DNA of 64,000 bases from Chryseotalea sanaruensis (lineage in GTDB: Bacteria > Bacteroidota > Bacteroidia > Cytophagales > Cyclobacteriaceae): positions 682,001 through 746,000 of the forward strand of contig NZ_BHXQ01000002.1 of assembly GCF_003990915.1 (NCBI RefSeq). Direction: 5' to 3'. Shown here in pieces: positions 1 to 9,743 of the stretch. Within the stretch, counting starts at the first letter, position 1; each line of letters opens with the position of its first letter. The notes beneath the pieces are model-generated. The model was given only the letters and a program-made list of their open reading frames with translations, was not told the origin of the DNA and did no database searches. A program made the translations under genes and the position numbers.

Positions 1-1379
1 CCGACTTACGCACCCAAGGCAAGATGAGCGACTTGGAAGCTGAGAAGTACGATAAACTACCTACTAGCGGAACGGCTTCATTGAAGAACTTCTCATACGC
101 AGCAGCTGATCTTCCTTATGCAGTTACCATTTCGCAAGCAGGTATGGTTTTCGATCCTAAGAAAATTGAGCTTACTAACACCACCGGTACAATTGGCAAG
201 AGTGATTTCACAGTAAGCGGTGCCATTGCAAATTATCTGGGTTACATGTTTGGCAATAATGAAACCATCAAGGGTAATGTTACTTTCGCATCCAACCTGC
301 TGGATCTAAATGAATTTATGACAGAGACAGAGGAAACAACAACAGTTGAAGACACTGCTTCATTTGGTGTTATTCCTATCCCAGAAAACATCGACTTCCT
401 GCTTCGCTCTAACATCAAAACAGTGAAGATGATGGACTACACCATGACTGAAGCAAAAGGTGACATTACCTTGAAAAACGGAGTCGCGAATTTGCAAGGC
501 ATCATTTTTAAAATGCTTGGTGGTTCTTTTGGGGTTGATGGCAGTTACAATGCTAAAGACATCAATCATCCGCAATACGACATGGCTCTTAAAATTGAGA
601 AGCTTTCAATTAAAGAAGCAGCAAATGCATTCTCTATTGTAAAAACGTATGCACCTATAGCCGGTTTGGTTAACGGTGACTTCTCTACAGATTTTAAAAT
701 CAATGGAGAACTCACGCAGGAAATGATGCCTAACATGGCAACAGTAAACGGTGCAGGTTTAATAAAGGTGGCACAAGCAGCGCTTACAGGATCGAAATTA
801 GTATCGGGTGTTACATCGCTTACTAAACTGGATAATACTGATGAAGTAACGATGAAGGATGTATTGATGTCTGCTACGATTAAAGATGGTAAGCTAAGTG
901 TGAAACCATTTGATGTAAACTTCGGCAGCTACAAAACTACAGTTGCAGGCAGCACCGGAATGGACGGCACCATCGATTATACACTTAAAATGAATGTACC
1001 GGCTAATAAAGTAAGTTCACAGTTAACAAGTTTAACTAACAAATATACAGGCGCTTCAACCGATCCTAACCAACCTGTTCCTGTAACAATAGGCGTTGGT
1101 GGTAACTACAGCGACCCAAAAACACGTCTGATCATGGACGAACAAAAAGAGCAGGCCAAAGAAGCAGCAACTGCGGCAGCTAAAGAAGAAGCCACTAAAA
1201 AAGTTACTGAGTTAGCGAAAGGAACAGAGGCTGAAAAAATTGTAGGTTCAATACTAGGTGGTGATAAGAAATCAACAGACAGCACACAGACTGCAACACC
1301 AAAAGAAGACGCTACTAAAAAAGTGCAAGAAGAAGCGGCTAAAAAAATACAGAACCTGTTGAAGAAAAAGAAAAACTAA
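1..1379 (+). CDS. AsmA-family protein, C-terminal part (5' truncated)
   Basis: The reading frame is open to the left edge, so the Met at position 24 is internal and the real start lies outside the window. About 459 residues are visible. They are rich in short beta-strand repeats with Gly, Thr and Asn, as in the C-terminal region of AsmA-like proteins (inner-membrane-anchored periplasmic proteins linked to outer-membrane assembly and lipid transport). The last ~75 residues form a Lys/Ala/Glu-rich, probably helical tail. A strong terminator follows at once. The family call rests on overall composition and the AsmA-like blocks around residues 150-350, not on a catalytic motif. Confidence 0.75.
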   Translation, partial: DLRTQGKMSDLEAEKYDKLPTSGTASLKNFSYAAADLPYAVTISQAGMVFDPKKIELTNTTGTIGKSDFTVSGAIANYLGYMFGNNETIKGNVTFASNLLDLNEFMTETEETTTVEDTASFGVIPIPENIDFLLRSNIKTVKMMDYTMTEAKGDITLKNGVANLQGIIFKMLGGSFGVDGSYNAKDINHPQYDMALKIEKLSIKEAANAFSIVKTYAPIAGLVNGDFSTDFKINGELTQEMMPNMATVNGAGLIKVAQAALTGSKLVSGVTSLTKLDNTDEVTMKDVLMSATIKDGKLSVKPFDVNFGSYKTTVAGSTGMDGTIDYTLKMNVPANKVSSQLTSLTNKYTGASTDPNQPVPVTIGVGGNYSDPKTRLIMDEQKEQAKEAATAAAKEEATKKVTELAKGTEAEKIVGSILGGDKKSTDSTQTATPKEDATKKVQEEAAKKIQNLLKKKKN

Positions 1380-1400
1380 TCATTACTTACTAAAATAATG

Positions 1401-1430
1401 AAACCCTGACATTAAAACGTCAGGGTTTTT
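1401..1430 (+). terminator. Rho-independent terminator after AsmA-like gene
   Basis: A 10-bp perfect stem (1401-1410 with 1419-1428) has an 8-nt loop and is followed by a T-run. It lies 22 bp after the stop codon. Confidence 0.85.
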
Positions 1431-1528
1431 ATTTGATACGGCTTTGGGTGATTGTGTTATATTTACTTAATCAGTAGAGATTGTGAATTATTTGAAAGAC
1501 TTATAGCGACAACTAACTCAATTTACAT

Positions 1529-1975
1529 ATGAAATCTAAATTCATTAAAATACTAATTGCAATAAGTGTTGTAATCAGCTCATGTAATAATGAAATACAG
1601 CCTGTAAATAATGACTTGTTGACTTTATCATCATGGACTGCTGAACCAAGCATATTGTTAAACGGAGAGAAGTCTAAACTTATGGAGAACCACATCTTTC
1701 ATAAAAACGGAACCTATACTCAGCAATTTACCAATCCAACCGGACAAGTTGTAATGAAGACAGAAGGTAAATGGAACTGGACAGAGGATAATGAAATTTA
1801 TTATCAGATCAATTCAGTTAACGTAAAAGAGACGGAGCATAAGTTAGAAAAGCCACTAGGTTATTATTTACAAATATTGGAAGTTTCTGAGATTACACTT
1901 AAAACATTAAGAAGATCTGAGGGTGACGCATGGGATTCTGGCTTTGCCAAAGAGAAAATCTACACACATAGTTAA
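1529..1975 (+). CDS. Small lipocalin-like lipoprotein
   Basis: 148 residues. The N-terminus is a lipoprotein signal with the acceptor Cys at residue 19 (ISSC). The mature part has spaced Trp residues, a GTY turn and a GKWxW motif, resembling the lipocalin-like small lipoproteins common in Bacteroidota. It is probably anchored in a membrane facing the periplasm. No ligand can be inferred. It appears to be a single gene, separated by about 100 bp from the next. Confidence 0.6.
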   Translation: MKSKFIKILIAISVVISSCNNEIQPVNNDLLTLSSWTAEPSILLNGEKSKLMENHIFHKNGTYTQQFTNPTGQVVMKTEGKWNWTEDNEIYYQINSVNVKETEHKLEKPLGYYLQILEVSEITLKTLRRSEGDAWDSGFAKEKIYTHS

Positions 1976-2076
1976 TTTATCTACCCCGCTTCAGCAACAC
2001 ATATTTTTTTATTCTAAAAGTGTGACTTTCGTGACTCATAGTCATTACGAATTCTGAACCAACCTATTTCATAGCC

Positions 2077-2544
2077 ATGAAAAGAATACTCGTTGTCCTA
2101 ATTGTACTATTCCCTTTAGTAGCCAAAGCACAAAAAATTGCTACAACATTTAAAGATGCTGTTGAAAACAAGGGATTATCCATTGAAAAATTAGACGGAG
2201 ACTATCAAAGTGCGCTTCACGATGATTCTACCAAGGCCGCCTTTAAAGGTCAGGAAAAAGAGTTTTATGATGCTTATATTTCTTTGCTACGAGACCTAGG
2301 TACACACCTCAAAGAAAATAATTTTAAATGGGGTAAGAAGACAAGATGTTTCAACAGGATTTATATAAATAAGGATGGAGGAATTGACTATTTTCTTTTC
2401 AATTTCAAGCCAGAAGAAGTGTCAAGCGAAAAAGAAATGGAATTCAGACAACACCTGGAGAGCTTTATACAGACCTATAAATTTCCATTAAGTAACAAAG
2501 TTAACTTTGCTCAATGTAGTCCGGTGACCTATTTGGACGAGTGA
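2077..2544 (+). CDS. Hypothetical exported protein
   Basis: 155 residues with a Sec signal peptide ending at AKA-Q (residue ~19). The mature protein is charged and has no motif I recognise. It contains a single CF/C pair (about residues 88 and 148) that could form a disulfide. It is followed 40 bp later by another small exported protein, so the two may be co-transcribed. Function unknown. Confidence 0.6.
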   Translation: MKRILVVLIVLFPLVAKAQKIATTFKDAVENKGLSIEKLDGDYQSALHDDSTKAAFKGQEKEFYDAYISLLRDLGTHLKENNFKWGKKTRCFNRIYINKDGGIDYFLFNFKPEEVSSEKEMEFRQHLESFIQTYKFPLSNKVNFAQCSPVTYLDE

Positions 2545-2584
2545 TATACGAACCATCCTGAAACCAGAGCAAGGGTTAATTTAT

Positions 2585-3193
2585 ATGAAGATTCTTTTAT
2601 TAATAGCACTCACAGCGTTGACCACTGACTTGTTTGGGCAAATTGGTTATGTTAAACTAGATAATGATTCAACAATTACTGGCTACTTGAGATACTATGT
2701 TTCAAATAAAGATGGCCATCAGGGAATTGAGTTGTGGCGAACCAAGAAAGATAAAGATCCTCTTAAAATACCTAAGCGGATTATAAATGAATATGCAATC
2801 AAAAAGGATACGTTTAAGGTACTTCATCAATTCAAACCATTTCATGACTCTGAGACTTATTTCGAAATGGTAGACGCCAAGCTTAAATCAAGCGGAAAGG
2901 TTAATCTTTATTTTATAAAGAATAACCAAAATGCAATGATGGTAGGAATGTATACAGGAGGTGGCCTTGTACCTGCATTAATCACTGTAAGTTTAGGAGG
3001 GTACGATTACATGTATATTCTAGAACATAATGAAACGGGTTTTCTAAAAGCATTGCCCTCAAAAAAAGAAAGATTGTCTGAAGCCTTAATGGACTTTTTT
3101 CCAGAAAGGTATATTTTGAAATATCAAGAGGTAAAGGGCGAGATTAAGTATAATACCATCTATGATTTAGTCAAGCTATATAACTCAAAATGA
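2585..3193 (+). CDS. Hypothetical exported protein
   Basis: 202 residues with a signal peptide cleaved near LFGQ (residue ~19). The mature N-terminus (GYVKLDNDSTITGYLRY) resembles exported Bacteroidota proteins of unknown function that begin with a beta-rich segment. A Gly-rich hydrophobic stretch near residues 120-140 could be a buried strand or a membrane-associated segment. No catalytic motif seen. It shares direction and spacing with the gene upstream. Confidence 0.55.
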   Translation: MKILLLIALTALTTDLFGQIGYVKLDNDSTITGYLRYYVSNKDGHQGIELWRTKKDKDPLKIPKRIINEYAIKKDTFKVLHQFKPFHDSETYFEMVDAKLKSSGKVNLYFIKNNQNAMMVGMYTGGGLVPALITVSLGGYDYMYILEHNETGFLKALPSKKERLSEALMDFFPERYILKYQEVKGEIKYNTIYDLVKLYNSK

Positions 3194-3339
3194 TAAAATC
3201 TTATTTCTGATAGCTAACGCTCAACAAACATATGCTTTAGGATATTCAGCACTTTAAAGGGATTTATAATCTTCCCTAAGTAACTGATTGCAGTTTTTCA
3301 GGAATAACGCTACATTCCATGTAGTAAACCAACCTGACC

Positions 3340-4623
3340 ATGACCAACCGCAGATCGTTTTTGCAAAAATCACTTGCAGCCGCTAGTGCTTTTTCTTTGG
3401 CCCCACTCGCTGCCAAAGCCATCGCTGAAGATGTTGCTGATGCTTTACAATCCCTCAATAAACTCAGCCCGCTGCAGGCTGCCAACGATGAAGATTTATG
3501 GACGAGAATGGCACAAGCCTATACCGTTTCTCCTAATATTTTAAACTTGAATAATGGCGGAGTAAGTCCACAGCCGAAAGTAGTGCAGGATGCTGTAGAT
3601 CGTTATTATCGCTATAGCAACGAAGCCCCATCTTATTATATGTGGCAGATTTTAGATAAGGGACGGGAGCCTGTACGCAGAAAGCTAGCAGACCTCGCAG
3701 GCGTTTCTCCGAAGTCAATAGCCATTAATCGTAACACCACAGAAGCATTGGCAACGGTTACGTGGGGATTAACAATGCAAAAGGGTGATGAAATCATCAT
3801 GACAAAGCAGGATTATCCGAATATGATTCAGGCCTGGAAGCAGAAAGAAATGCGCGATGGCATTAAAATAGTCTGGCTGAATTTTACGTTGCCCACAGAA
3901 AATGAAGATGAAATTGTGACAGGATTTATCAATGCAACAACATCGCGCACAAAGATCTGGCACATCACACACATGATCAATTGGACAGGTCAGATTATGC
4001 CGGTAAAGCGTTTGTGTGAAGAAGCCAGGAAAAGAAATATAATTTCTATTGTAGATGGTGCTCATACTTTTGCGCACATGGATTATAAGATCAGCGATTT
4101 TAATCCTGATTACTTCGGCACCAGTTTACATAAGTGGTTGTGTGCACCTTTTGGCACGGGTATGCTCTATGTAAAAGAAGAAAACATTGCAGGGTTATGG
4201 CCATTATTCCCTAATGATAAACCGCAATTGAACGACATCAAAAAATTTGAATCTTTAGGCACGAGATCTTTTGCACCTGAGCAGGCTATAGGTCAGGCCA
4301 TAGATTTTCACCATGCCATTGGCAGCAAGCGCAAAGAAGAAAGACTTCGCTATTTAAAAGATTACTGGTGTCAGAAGTTAATGAAGCATCCCAAAATAAA
4401 ATTGACAATTTCACTTAATCCTGCCTATTCTTGCGCATTAGGCAGTTTCTCAATAGAAGGAATGGAACCGGGAGTAATTTCGAGTAGACTGATGAGTGAG
4501 CACCAGATACATACGGTTTCCATAGAATGGGAAAACATTAGCTGTGTTCGCGTTACGCCACATGTTTATACCACTACGCGCGATTTGGATAGGTTTGTGG
4601 AGGCGGTGTTAAAAATGTGCTAA
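3340..4623 (+). CDS. Tat-exported class V aminotransferase (isopenicillin-N-epimerase-like)
   Basis: 427 residues, PLP-dependent fold type I. The N-terminus carries a twin-arginine signal (NRRSFLQK, Arg 4-5) followed by an Ala-rich h-region, so the folded holoenzyme is probably exported to the periplasm. Family features visible are the VDGAH block that binds the PLP ring nitrogen and the SLHKW motif with the predicted Schiff-base Lys at residue 265. Relatives include isopenicillin N epimerase-like and cysteine desulfurase-like proteins; substrate is not predictable. It is convergent with hemH, with a repeat-rich spacer between them. Confidence 0.8.
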   Translation: MTNRRSFLQKSLAAASAFSLAPLAAKAIAEDVADALQSLNKLSPLQAANDEDLWTRMAQAYTVSPNILNLNNGGVSPQPKVVQDAVDRYYRYSNEAPSYYMWQILDKGREPVRRKLADLAGVSPKSIAINRNTTEALATVTWGLTMQKGDEIIMTKQDYPNMIQAWKQKEMRDGIKIVWLNFTLPTENEDEIVTGFINATTSRTKIWHITHMINWTGQIMPVKRLCEEARKRNIISIVDGAHTFAHMDYKISDFNPDYFGTSLHKWLCAPFGTGMLYVKEENIAGLWPLFPNDKPQLNDIKKFESLGTRSFAPEQAIGQAIDFHHAIGSKRKEERLRYLKDYWCQKLMKHPKIKLTISLNPAYSCALGSFSIEGMEPGVISSRLMSEHQIHTVSIEWENISCVRVTPHVYTTTRDLDRFVEAVLKMC

Positions 4624-4636
4624 GTCGAAATAAAAG

Positions 4637-4750
4637 AATTTCAAATTTGAAATTTCAAATTAGGTTTTGCTCAAATCTGATTCTTTTGTTTGAGTTATAC
4701 TACAGATACATCGAACTTCTAACCTCTATCATCTAACTTCGATCGTCAAT
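4637..4750. repeat. Intergenic array with 7-bp periodicity
   Basis: From 4637 the spacer reads as heptads AATTTCA, AATTTGA, AATTTCA, AATTAGG. From 4709 a second run reads CATCGAA, CTTCTAA, CCTCTAT, CATCTAA, CTTCGAT, CGTCAAT. Both runs fall in the same 7-bp phase and together fill most of the spacer between the convergent aminotransferase and hemH genes. The last unit runs into the hemH stop codon. Confidence 0.65.
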
Positions 4751-5756
4751 TTTTCAATACAATATCCTTCAAGCATTCAATCCAAAGAGGGTGACTATTC
4801 AGACTCTCCACCAACTGCACCTTCTCACCACCATGCTCTTCAAAAATCTCCTGGTACTCTTCACCAATCTCAATTGTAGTCTCTAAGCAATCAGCCGTAA
4901 AGGCCGGGGAGAAAACTAAAATCTTCTTCATACCTTTTCGAGCACAATCTTCAACCACTTTATCTGAGAATGGTTCTAACCATTTTTTATCGAGGCGTGA
5001 TTGAAAACAAACAGTATATTTTTCTTTTGGAATATTTAACTTTTCAGCCAAGAGTCTTGTGGTTGCGTAACAAGTAGCCTTGTAGCAGTATTTGTTATCC
5101 TCATCAACTTCATGTTCGCAATTGTGGTTAGCACAAAGGTCGCTATCATACACTTTATCTACCTGGCGTTCAGGCAAACCATGATAAGAGAATAAAATAT
5201 GATCGTACTCAGCAAGGTTGTGTTGCTTGCCGCGTTCTTCAAAACCTTTTATGTAAAGCGGGTGGTCGTAGTATTGACTGATAATTTTTAGCTCAGGTAT
5301 AACCCACCATGTTCTGATTACACGCATCACTTCATCTAAGGCAGAACCTGTTGAAGCAGAGGCATATTGCGGAAACATCGGAACGATAATCAGGCGATCG
5401 TAATTTTTCTTACGCATCTCTTCTAACACAGAAGGTATCGAAGGATTCTTGTAGCGCATGGCCAAGTACACATCGTGTGTTCCTTCTAATTCTTTTTGTA
5501 GTAAATTCTTTACGTTGACACTGTGATAGAGTAGCGGAGAACCATTTTCTGTCCAGAGCTTTTTATAAACTTTTGCAGATTTAGGCGCACGAAAGGGTAC
5601 TATAATTCCATTCACAAGAATCTTCCGCAGCAACCACGGGATGTCTATAACGCGCGGGTCGTTTAGGAATTGTGAGAGGTAAGAACGCACATCCGAAACA
5701 GAAGGACTGTCGGGTGTGCCCAAATTAATAAGTAATACGCCAGTTTTAGAACTCAT
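4746..5756 (-). CDS. hemH: Ferrochelatase
   Basis: About 336 residues from the ATG at 5756; an in-frame ATG three codons upstream (5765) is also possible. Ferrochelatase inserts Fe2+ into protoporphyrin IX in the last step of haem synthesis. The N-terminal LINLGTP block and the catalytic FSYHGLPER motif are present. Unusually, four cysteines follow the catalytic His within 22 residues, spaced C-x4-C-x10-C-x4-C and starting at residue ~208, which suggests a bound metal or Fe-S cluster. A -7 box lies 27 bp upstream. Confidence 0.93.
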   Translation of the reverse strand: MSSKTGVLLINLGTPDSPSVSDVRSYLSQFLNDPRVIDIPWLLRKILVNGIIVPFRAPKSAKVYKKLWTENGSPLLYHSVNVKNLLQKELEGTHDVYLAMRYKNPSIPSVLEEMRKKNYDRLIIVPMFPQYASASTGSALDEVMRVIRTWWVIPELKIISQYYDHPLYIKGFEERGKQHNLAEYDHILFSYHGLPERQVDKVYDSDLCANHNCEHEVDEDNKYCYKATCYATTRLLAEKLNIPKEKYTVCFQSRLDKKWLEPFSDKVVEDCARKGMKKILVFSPAFTADCLETTIEIGEEYQEIFEEHGGEKVQLVESLNSHPLWIECLKDIVLKN

Positions 5757-5783
5757 GATGAACAAATGCTTTTAAACCAAACC

Positions 5784-5791
5784 CAAAAGTA
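5784..5791 (-). promoter_or_regulatory. Predicted -7 box of hemH
   Basis: TACTTTTG on the minus strand matches the Bacteroidota -7 consensus TAnnTTTG exactly, 27 nt before the hemH ATG. No convincing -33 TTTG is visible. Confidence 0.5.
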
Positions 5792-5819
5792 GACGAAGAG
5801 TTTGTAAAATGAATAATTT

Positions 5820-6419
5820 TTAAAACCACACAGAACCTTTCCACACCAGCCAGCCATACACGGCAAAACGTGCAATGCGTGAAATACAGATAAGCAGAAA
5901 GAATCGGAAATTAAGATTAACAGATCCAGCCAACATACAAGTAGCAGAAAACGGAATAGGTGTAACAGCCCCTACAAAAACAAGGAAGCCTCCATAGCGC
6001 TTTAACTGCTTGTCGTATTGCTGTAAGTAACGTTCGCTGATTTTTTTATACAGCGCAGTTCTGGAAAAATTTTTACCTATCCAATAACCAATTACACCTG
6101 CTATGTACGAAAGAAGTGTAAGTATTGTAAGGTTAATAGCATATTGCGCCACGCTAACTTTATGCAGTACCCACACCATCATGAAAAGTTCTGGCGGCAC
6201 CAGGCCAAAGACAACCTCCGACAAAAAGAATAAAGCATATAACGGCAGCGGCCGGCTATGAATGGCTTCAATATCTTTTTGGAAAGTGGTTTGTATATAC
6301 TCTTCAGAAAAAATGAAAACAGTAATAATAATGGCAAACCAGACTAACCCTCTAAGAATGTTCTTAAAGAGAAAACCAGAGCGGGTTTCTTCTTGTGGGT
6401 TCTCCATCGGACTAGACAT
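5820..6419 (-). CDS. VTT/DedA-like integral membrane protein
   Basis: 199 residues. After a ~20-residue polar N-terminus there are about five hydrophobic segments, including the GxxGYWIGKNF and GAVTPIPFS blocks typical of the VTT (SNARE-associated/DedA/YqaA) fold. Members are linked to lipid scrambling or membrane homeostasis; the specific role here is unknown. The start overlaps the end of the upstream GNAT-fold gene by 8 bp, so the two are probably translationally coupled. Confidence 0.75.
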   Translation of the reverse strand: MSSPMENPQEETRSGFLFKNILRGLVWFAIIITVFIFSEEYIQTTFQKDIEAIHSRPLPLYALFFLSEVVFGLVPPELFMMVWVLHKVSVAQYAINLTILTLLSYIAGVIGYWIGKNFSRTALYKKISERYLQQYDKQLKRYGGFLVFVGAVTPIPFSATCMLAGSVNLNFRFFLLICISRIARFAVYGWLVWKGSVWF

Positions 6420-7581
6420 TCATTATTGGGTAACGCTTAAACTCTTTTTGTGAGTCGAATAATTTGCGATAAGTAGCATGTCGTTTAACAACATTAGGTG
6501 TAACCTGTTCAGCTACACGAATCATTTTAGAGTTAAAATCGCCAATCCAGTTCATTTCATACTCCTCATACCTGAGATACTCCTCTTGCATTACTTTTTT
6601 GAAAGCCATAATCATGCCTCCGTCTACACCTTTACCCTGATGCTCAGGCACTACGCCAAACAGAATTCCAAATGCTTTTTTATTGGTTTTGCGCCAGCGG
6701 TGATAAACGAACTTCAATTTCCCTAATAAATTCAGCTTGCCATTAACATGTTTGAAAATCTGATTTACCTCAGGCAGCGAGAGAAAGAAAGCAACGGGTT
6801 CATCTTTATAAAAAGCAAACCACAAAAGCTTTTCATCCATAATGGGTTTCATTTGCTTTACAATGTGTTTAGCCTGTGTTTCCGTTAACTCCGGAATTTC
6901 ACCGCGCTTGGCCCATGCTTTGTTATATACATATCTTATTTTATCGGCCAGTGTGTTATCCGATTTAGAGATATATCGAAAACTATAGTCAGGATTTTTG
7001 GCAGCCACATCAGCTTTTACCTGCAAGCGACTATCAAGGTCGCCCATCATTGGCCTGCCAAAAGTTAACTGATAGAAGTAAACCTGAAATCCGTATGTTT
7101 CAAAAAATTCTTTGTAATAAGGGAAGTTGTAATTGCATTGGTAATTGGGTTCGCGTTCGAAACCTTCAACCAGTAATCCCCACCACTTATCGCGGTTGCC
7201 AAAATTAATAGGGCCATCCATGGCTTCCATGCCTTTTGCCTGCAACCAGTTTTTGCAGGTATCAAATAATAGAAAGGCCACCTCCTGATTATTGATACAG
7301 TCGAAAAAGCCCAAACCACCTGTAGGCTGTTCGTTGCCTTTGTTGGTGGTTTTATCATTGACAAAAGCAGCTACTCTGCCCACCACAGCTCCGGCTTCAT
7401 CTTCTACTATCCAGCGAATACACTGGCCATGCTGAAAAGTCTTATTTTTCTTTTTATCGAAAACGGCCTCAATATCATTATCCAGAGGGCGGATCCAACC
7501 ATGGTGGTTTTTATATAAACTGACAGGAAAATCAAGAAAAGCTCTGATGTGTGCCTGCGTTGTAACCTCAATAATTCTCAT
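6412..7581 (-). CDS. GNAT-fold hypothetical protein
   Basis: 389 residues, cytosolic. Two GNAT-like halves can be seen. The first has an RWIVEDEAGAVVGRVAAF strand pair at residues ~55-75. The second has LFGVVPEHQGKGVDGGMI near residue 310, which resembles the acetyl-CoA pyrophosphate-binding loop (Q/R-x-x-G-x-G/A). The substrate is unknown. The spacer upstream contains TTTGCGCC directly before the ATG, a layout like that of glyS. It overlaps the VTT gene by 8 bp. Confidence 0.65.
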   Translation of the reverse strand: MRIIEVTTQAHIRAFLDFPVSLYKNHHGWIRPLDNDIEAVFDKKKNKTFQHGQCIRWIVEDEAGAVVGRVAAFVNDKTTNKGNEQPTGGLGFFDCINNQEVAFLLFDTCKNWLQAKGMEAMDGPINFGNRDKWWGLLVEGFEREPNYQCNYNFPYYKEFFETYGFQVYFYQLTFGRPMMGDLDSRLQVKADVAAKNPDYSFRYISKSDNTLADKIRYVYNKAWAKRGEIPELTETQAKHIVKQMKPIMDEKLLWFAFYKDEPVAFFLSLPEVNQIFKHVNGKLNLLGKLKFVYHRWRKTNKKAFGILFGVVPEHQGKGVDGGMIMAFKKVMQEEYLRYEEYEMNWIGDFNSKMIRVAEQVTPNVVKRHATYRKLFDSQKEFKRYPIMNV

Positions 7582-7647
7582 GCGGGCGCAAATTGCTCAA
7601 TTTTTTTAAATCACGAAAAAGGGCTCTTTAAAACAAGCAAAGCGATA

Positions 7648-9480
7648 TCAGGATCTATCGCTTATTAATTGGGGTATTTTCGCGACAATGCTGTTTATTT
7701 TATTAGGCAAAATTATATGAAAACGAGTGCCAATGCCTGTTTTACTTTGAACAGATATTTTGCCCCCTAATTTATCAACAGCATTTTTAACAATATATAA
7801 ACCTATACCCGAGCCGTCAGATTGCTCAGAAGCGCGATAAAACATTTCAAAAACACGAGCTAAATTTTCTTCATTAATACCAATACCATTGTCGGTAAAA
7901 CTTATATCAGCACGTAAGTTATCGACACGGATTTTTATACTGATTTCTGACTGAATACGTAAATCCAGATTTCTGTATTTAATGGCATTGGATATCAGAT
8001 TGCGCAAAATTTCAGACACTCTCCATGGATCGCTGAAAAACTCTATACCGTCAATATTGATGTTACGCTTAATATCACTGGCACCATCTAAATAACTCAG
8101 GTCACTGAAAGTATGCGCAATCACTTCCTCCAGGTTTACTCGGGCAACGGATACATCTAGCTTAAGATTTTTTGAATGGCTCAATACATCGCTGATGAAA
8201 TGATCTAGGCGATCGACTTTCTCTCCAATAAGGTCAATATAATCCATAGGATCATCAGTATTGCCAGGCAACTTAGCCAGGTTAACTAAACCAAGAATAG
8301 AGGAAAGTGGGGCACGTAAATCATGCGAGACTTTATAGACAAAGTTATCTAATTCAGTATTTCTGGTTTTAAGTTCTTCTTCTACACTTTTCCGCTCAGT
8401 AATGTCAACATATACACCATAAATACCGATGGTCATATTTTCCATCATAACCGGTACACCGTATAAAATCACGTTAATGATGCGGCCATTCTTATGTTTG
8501 CGAATCGTTTCTAAGCTTACCACTTTATGTGAGGTGATAAGGTTGTTAAGGTCAATGCCTTCATTCTTCAGGTCTTCCGGAACAATGAAGTCGTTCAGGT
8601 TTTTCCCTAGAAGTATTTCACGCTCATAACCGAACATTTCTGCAAAACCTTTGTTGACTTCCTGCACTCTGCCATTTTCATCAAGCATGACAACAGCCAT
8701 GGGTGCACTTTCAAAGAGTTTAGTGAAGAGCATTTCGTTCTTCTTCATTTGTCGCTCTGTTTCTTTGCGCTCAGTTATGTCTCTAAAGACTACCTGAACA
8801 GCAGGTTCATCGCGATAAATAAATGGGAAGGCAGTAGCCTCTACAAAAATTTCTTTTCCATCAACACGTACAAACTTTTGCTCCAGCATGGGTACAGGTG
8901 CACCGCTCATTGCTAGCTGAATACGCTTAGCTACTTCTTCACGATAATCAGGATGTACAAATTGTGTTACGTCAGCACCAATCAATTCTTTAGAGCGTGA
9001 TGCTCCCAGCGATTGATAAGCAGTTGTGTTTGCATATATTAATTTTCCATGCTTATGTATGACTATGCCTATTGGCAATTTTTCAACCAGCGATTGATAA
9101 CGTATTTCGCTTTCTCTTAATGTTTCTTTTCGCTGGGTTATGTCCTCAATAATTCCTCTACGAATAATCTTTCCATCTTCTACCAGATCATGGTTCGAAC
9201 GCATCTCCAGCCAGCGCATATGACTGTTTATGGTGGCGCGACCTTGCCAGTACCATTCACTTTTGGCCTCATGGCTTTCCTGTGCTGTTTCTTTTAGCTT
9301 GGGCAGATCGTCTGAGTGAATAATAGCATCCAGCAAGCTATGGTCTTGCATTAATGTGGCTGCCGGTATACCCAAAATCCGCTCACTGGCCTCACTCACA
9401 AAAGTGAAGTAACGTTTCCCGGAAGTTTCAATGGTGTATTCGTACAGTACGGCTGGCAAAAACCTGATCAGGTCTTGCAT
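7648..9480 (-). CDS. Multi-PAS sensor histidine kinase (orphan)
   Basis: 610 residues without transmembrane segments. Three PAS/PAC modules occupy about residues 1-120, 125-245 and 246-370, each ending in an xDITxRK PAC signature. A HisKA domain follows with His386 in VSHDLRAPL, then a HATPase with an N box (LISNAIKYRN) and G boxes (DNGIGI, GSGIGLYIV). No receiver domain or adjacent response regulator is present. It is transcribed away from the SpoIIE operon, 263 bp apart, so it may feed that switch (inference). Its HisKA/HATPase core closely resembles those of the kinases at 36 kb and 59 kb. Confidence 0.88.
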   Translation of the reverse strand: MQDLIRFLPAVLYEYTIETSGKRYFTFVSEASERILGIPAATLMQDHSLLDAIIHSDDLPKLKETAQESHEAKSEWYWQGRATINSHMRWLEMRSNHDLVEDGKIIRRGIIEDITQRKETLRESEIRYQSLVEKLPIGIVIHKHGKLIYANTTAYQSLGASRSKELIGADVTQFVHPDYREEVAKRIQLAMSGAPVPMLEQKFVRVDGKEIFVEATAFPFIYRDEPAVQVVFRDITERKETERQMKKNEMLFTKLFESAPMAVVMLDENGRVQEVNKGFAEMFGYEREILLGKNLNDFIVPEDLKNEGIDLNNLITSHKVVSLETIRKHKNGRIINVILYGVPVMMENMTIGIYGVYVDITERKSVEEELKTRNTELDNFVYKVSHDLRAPLSSILGLVNLAKLPGNTDDPMDYIDLIGEKVDRLDHFISDVLSHSKNLKLDVSVARVNLEEVIAHTFSDLSYLDGASDIKRNINIDGIEFFSDPWRVSEILRNLISNAIKYRNLDLRIQSEISIKIRVDNLRADISFTDNGIGINEENLARVFEMFYRASEQSDGSGIGLYIVKNAVDKLGGKISVQSKTGIGTRFHIILPNKINSIVAKIPQLISDRS

Positions 9481-9743
9481 GGATATGCGGTTAAGGTTGG
9501 GGACTTGGTTTTAATACTAAAAAGGTATTACTACAAGATTGCAAGATACAGTTATCCATCGATTAAACAACTTTGTACCCTGTTGGCAGAATGTTATTTG
9601 GGCTATTCTATTACATCAATAATTTTATTGTGTTTGTTGCACAATGATCTACTCATGGCAAAATGTTTTGGTGTAAATGGGGCTTTTAACCCCTCGTCCA
9701 TTTTTTGTATCATTGCAGGCTAAATTCAGGACTAGTTTTTGTA

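Noticed and set aside
9705..9743. TTG-initiated N-terminal extension of the SpoIIE-type phosphatase
   Set aside because: The 13 extra residues do not fit the membrane-protein start; the ATG at 9744 directly precedes a positive-then-hydrophobic segment.
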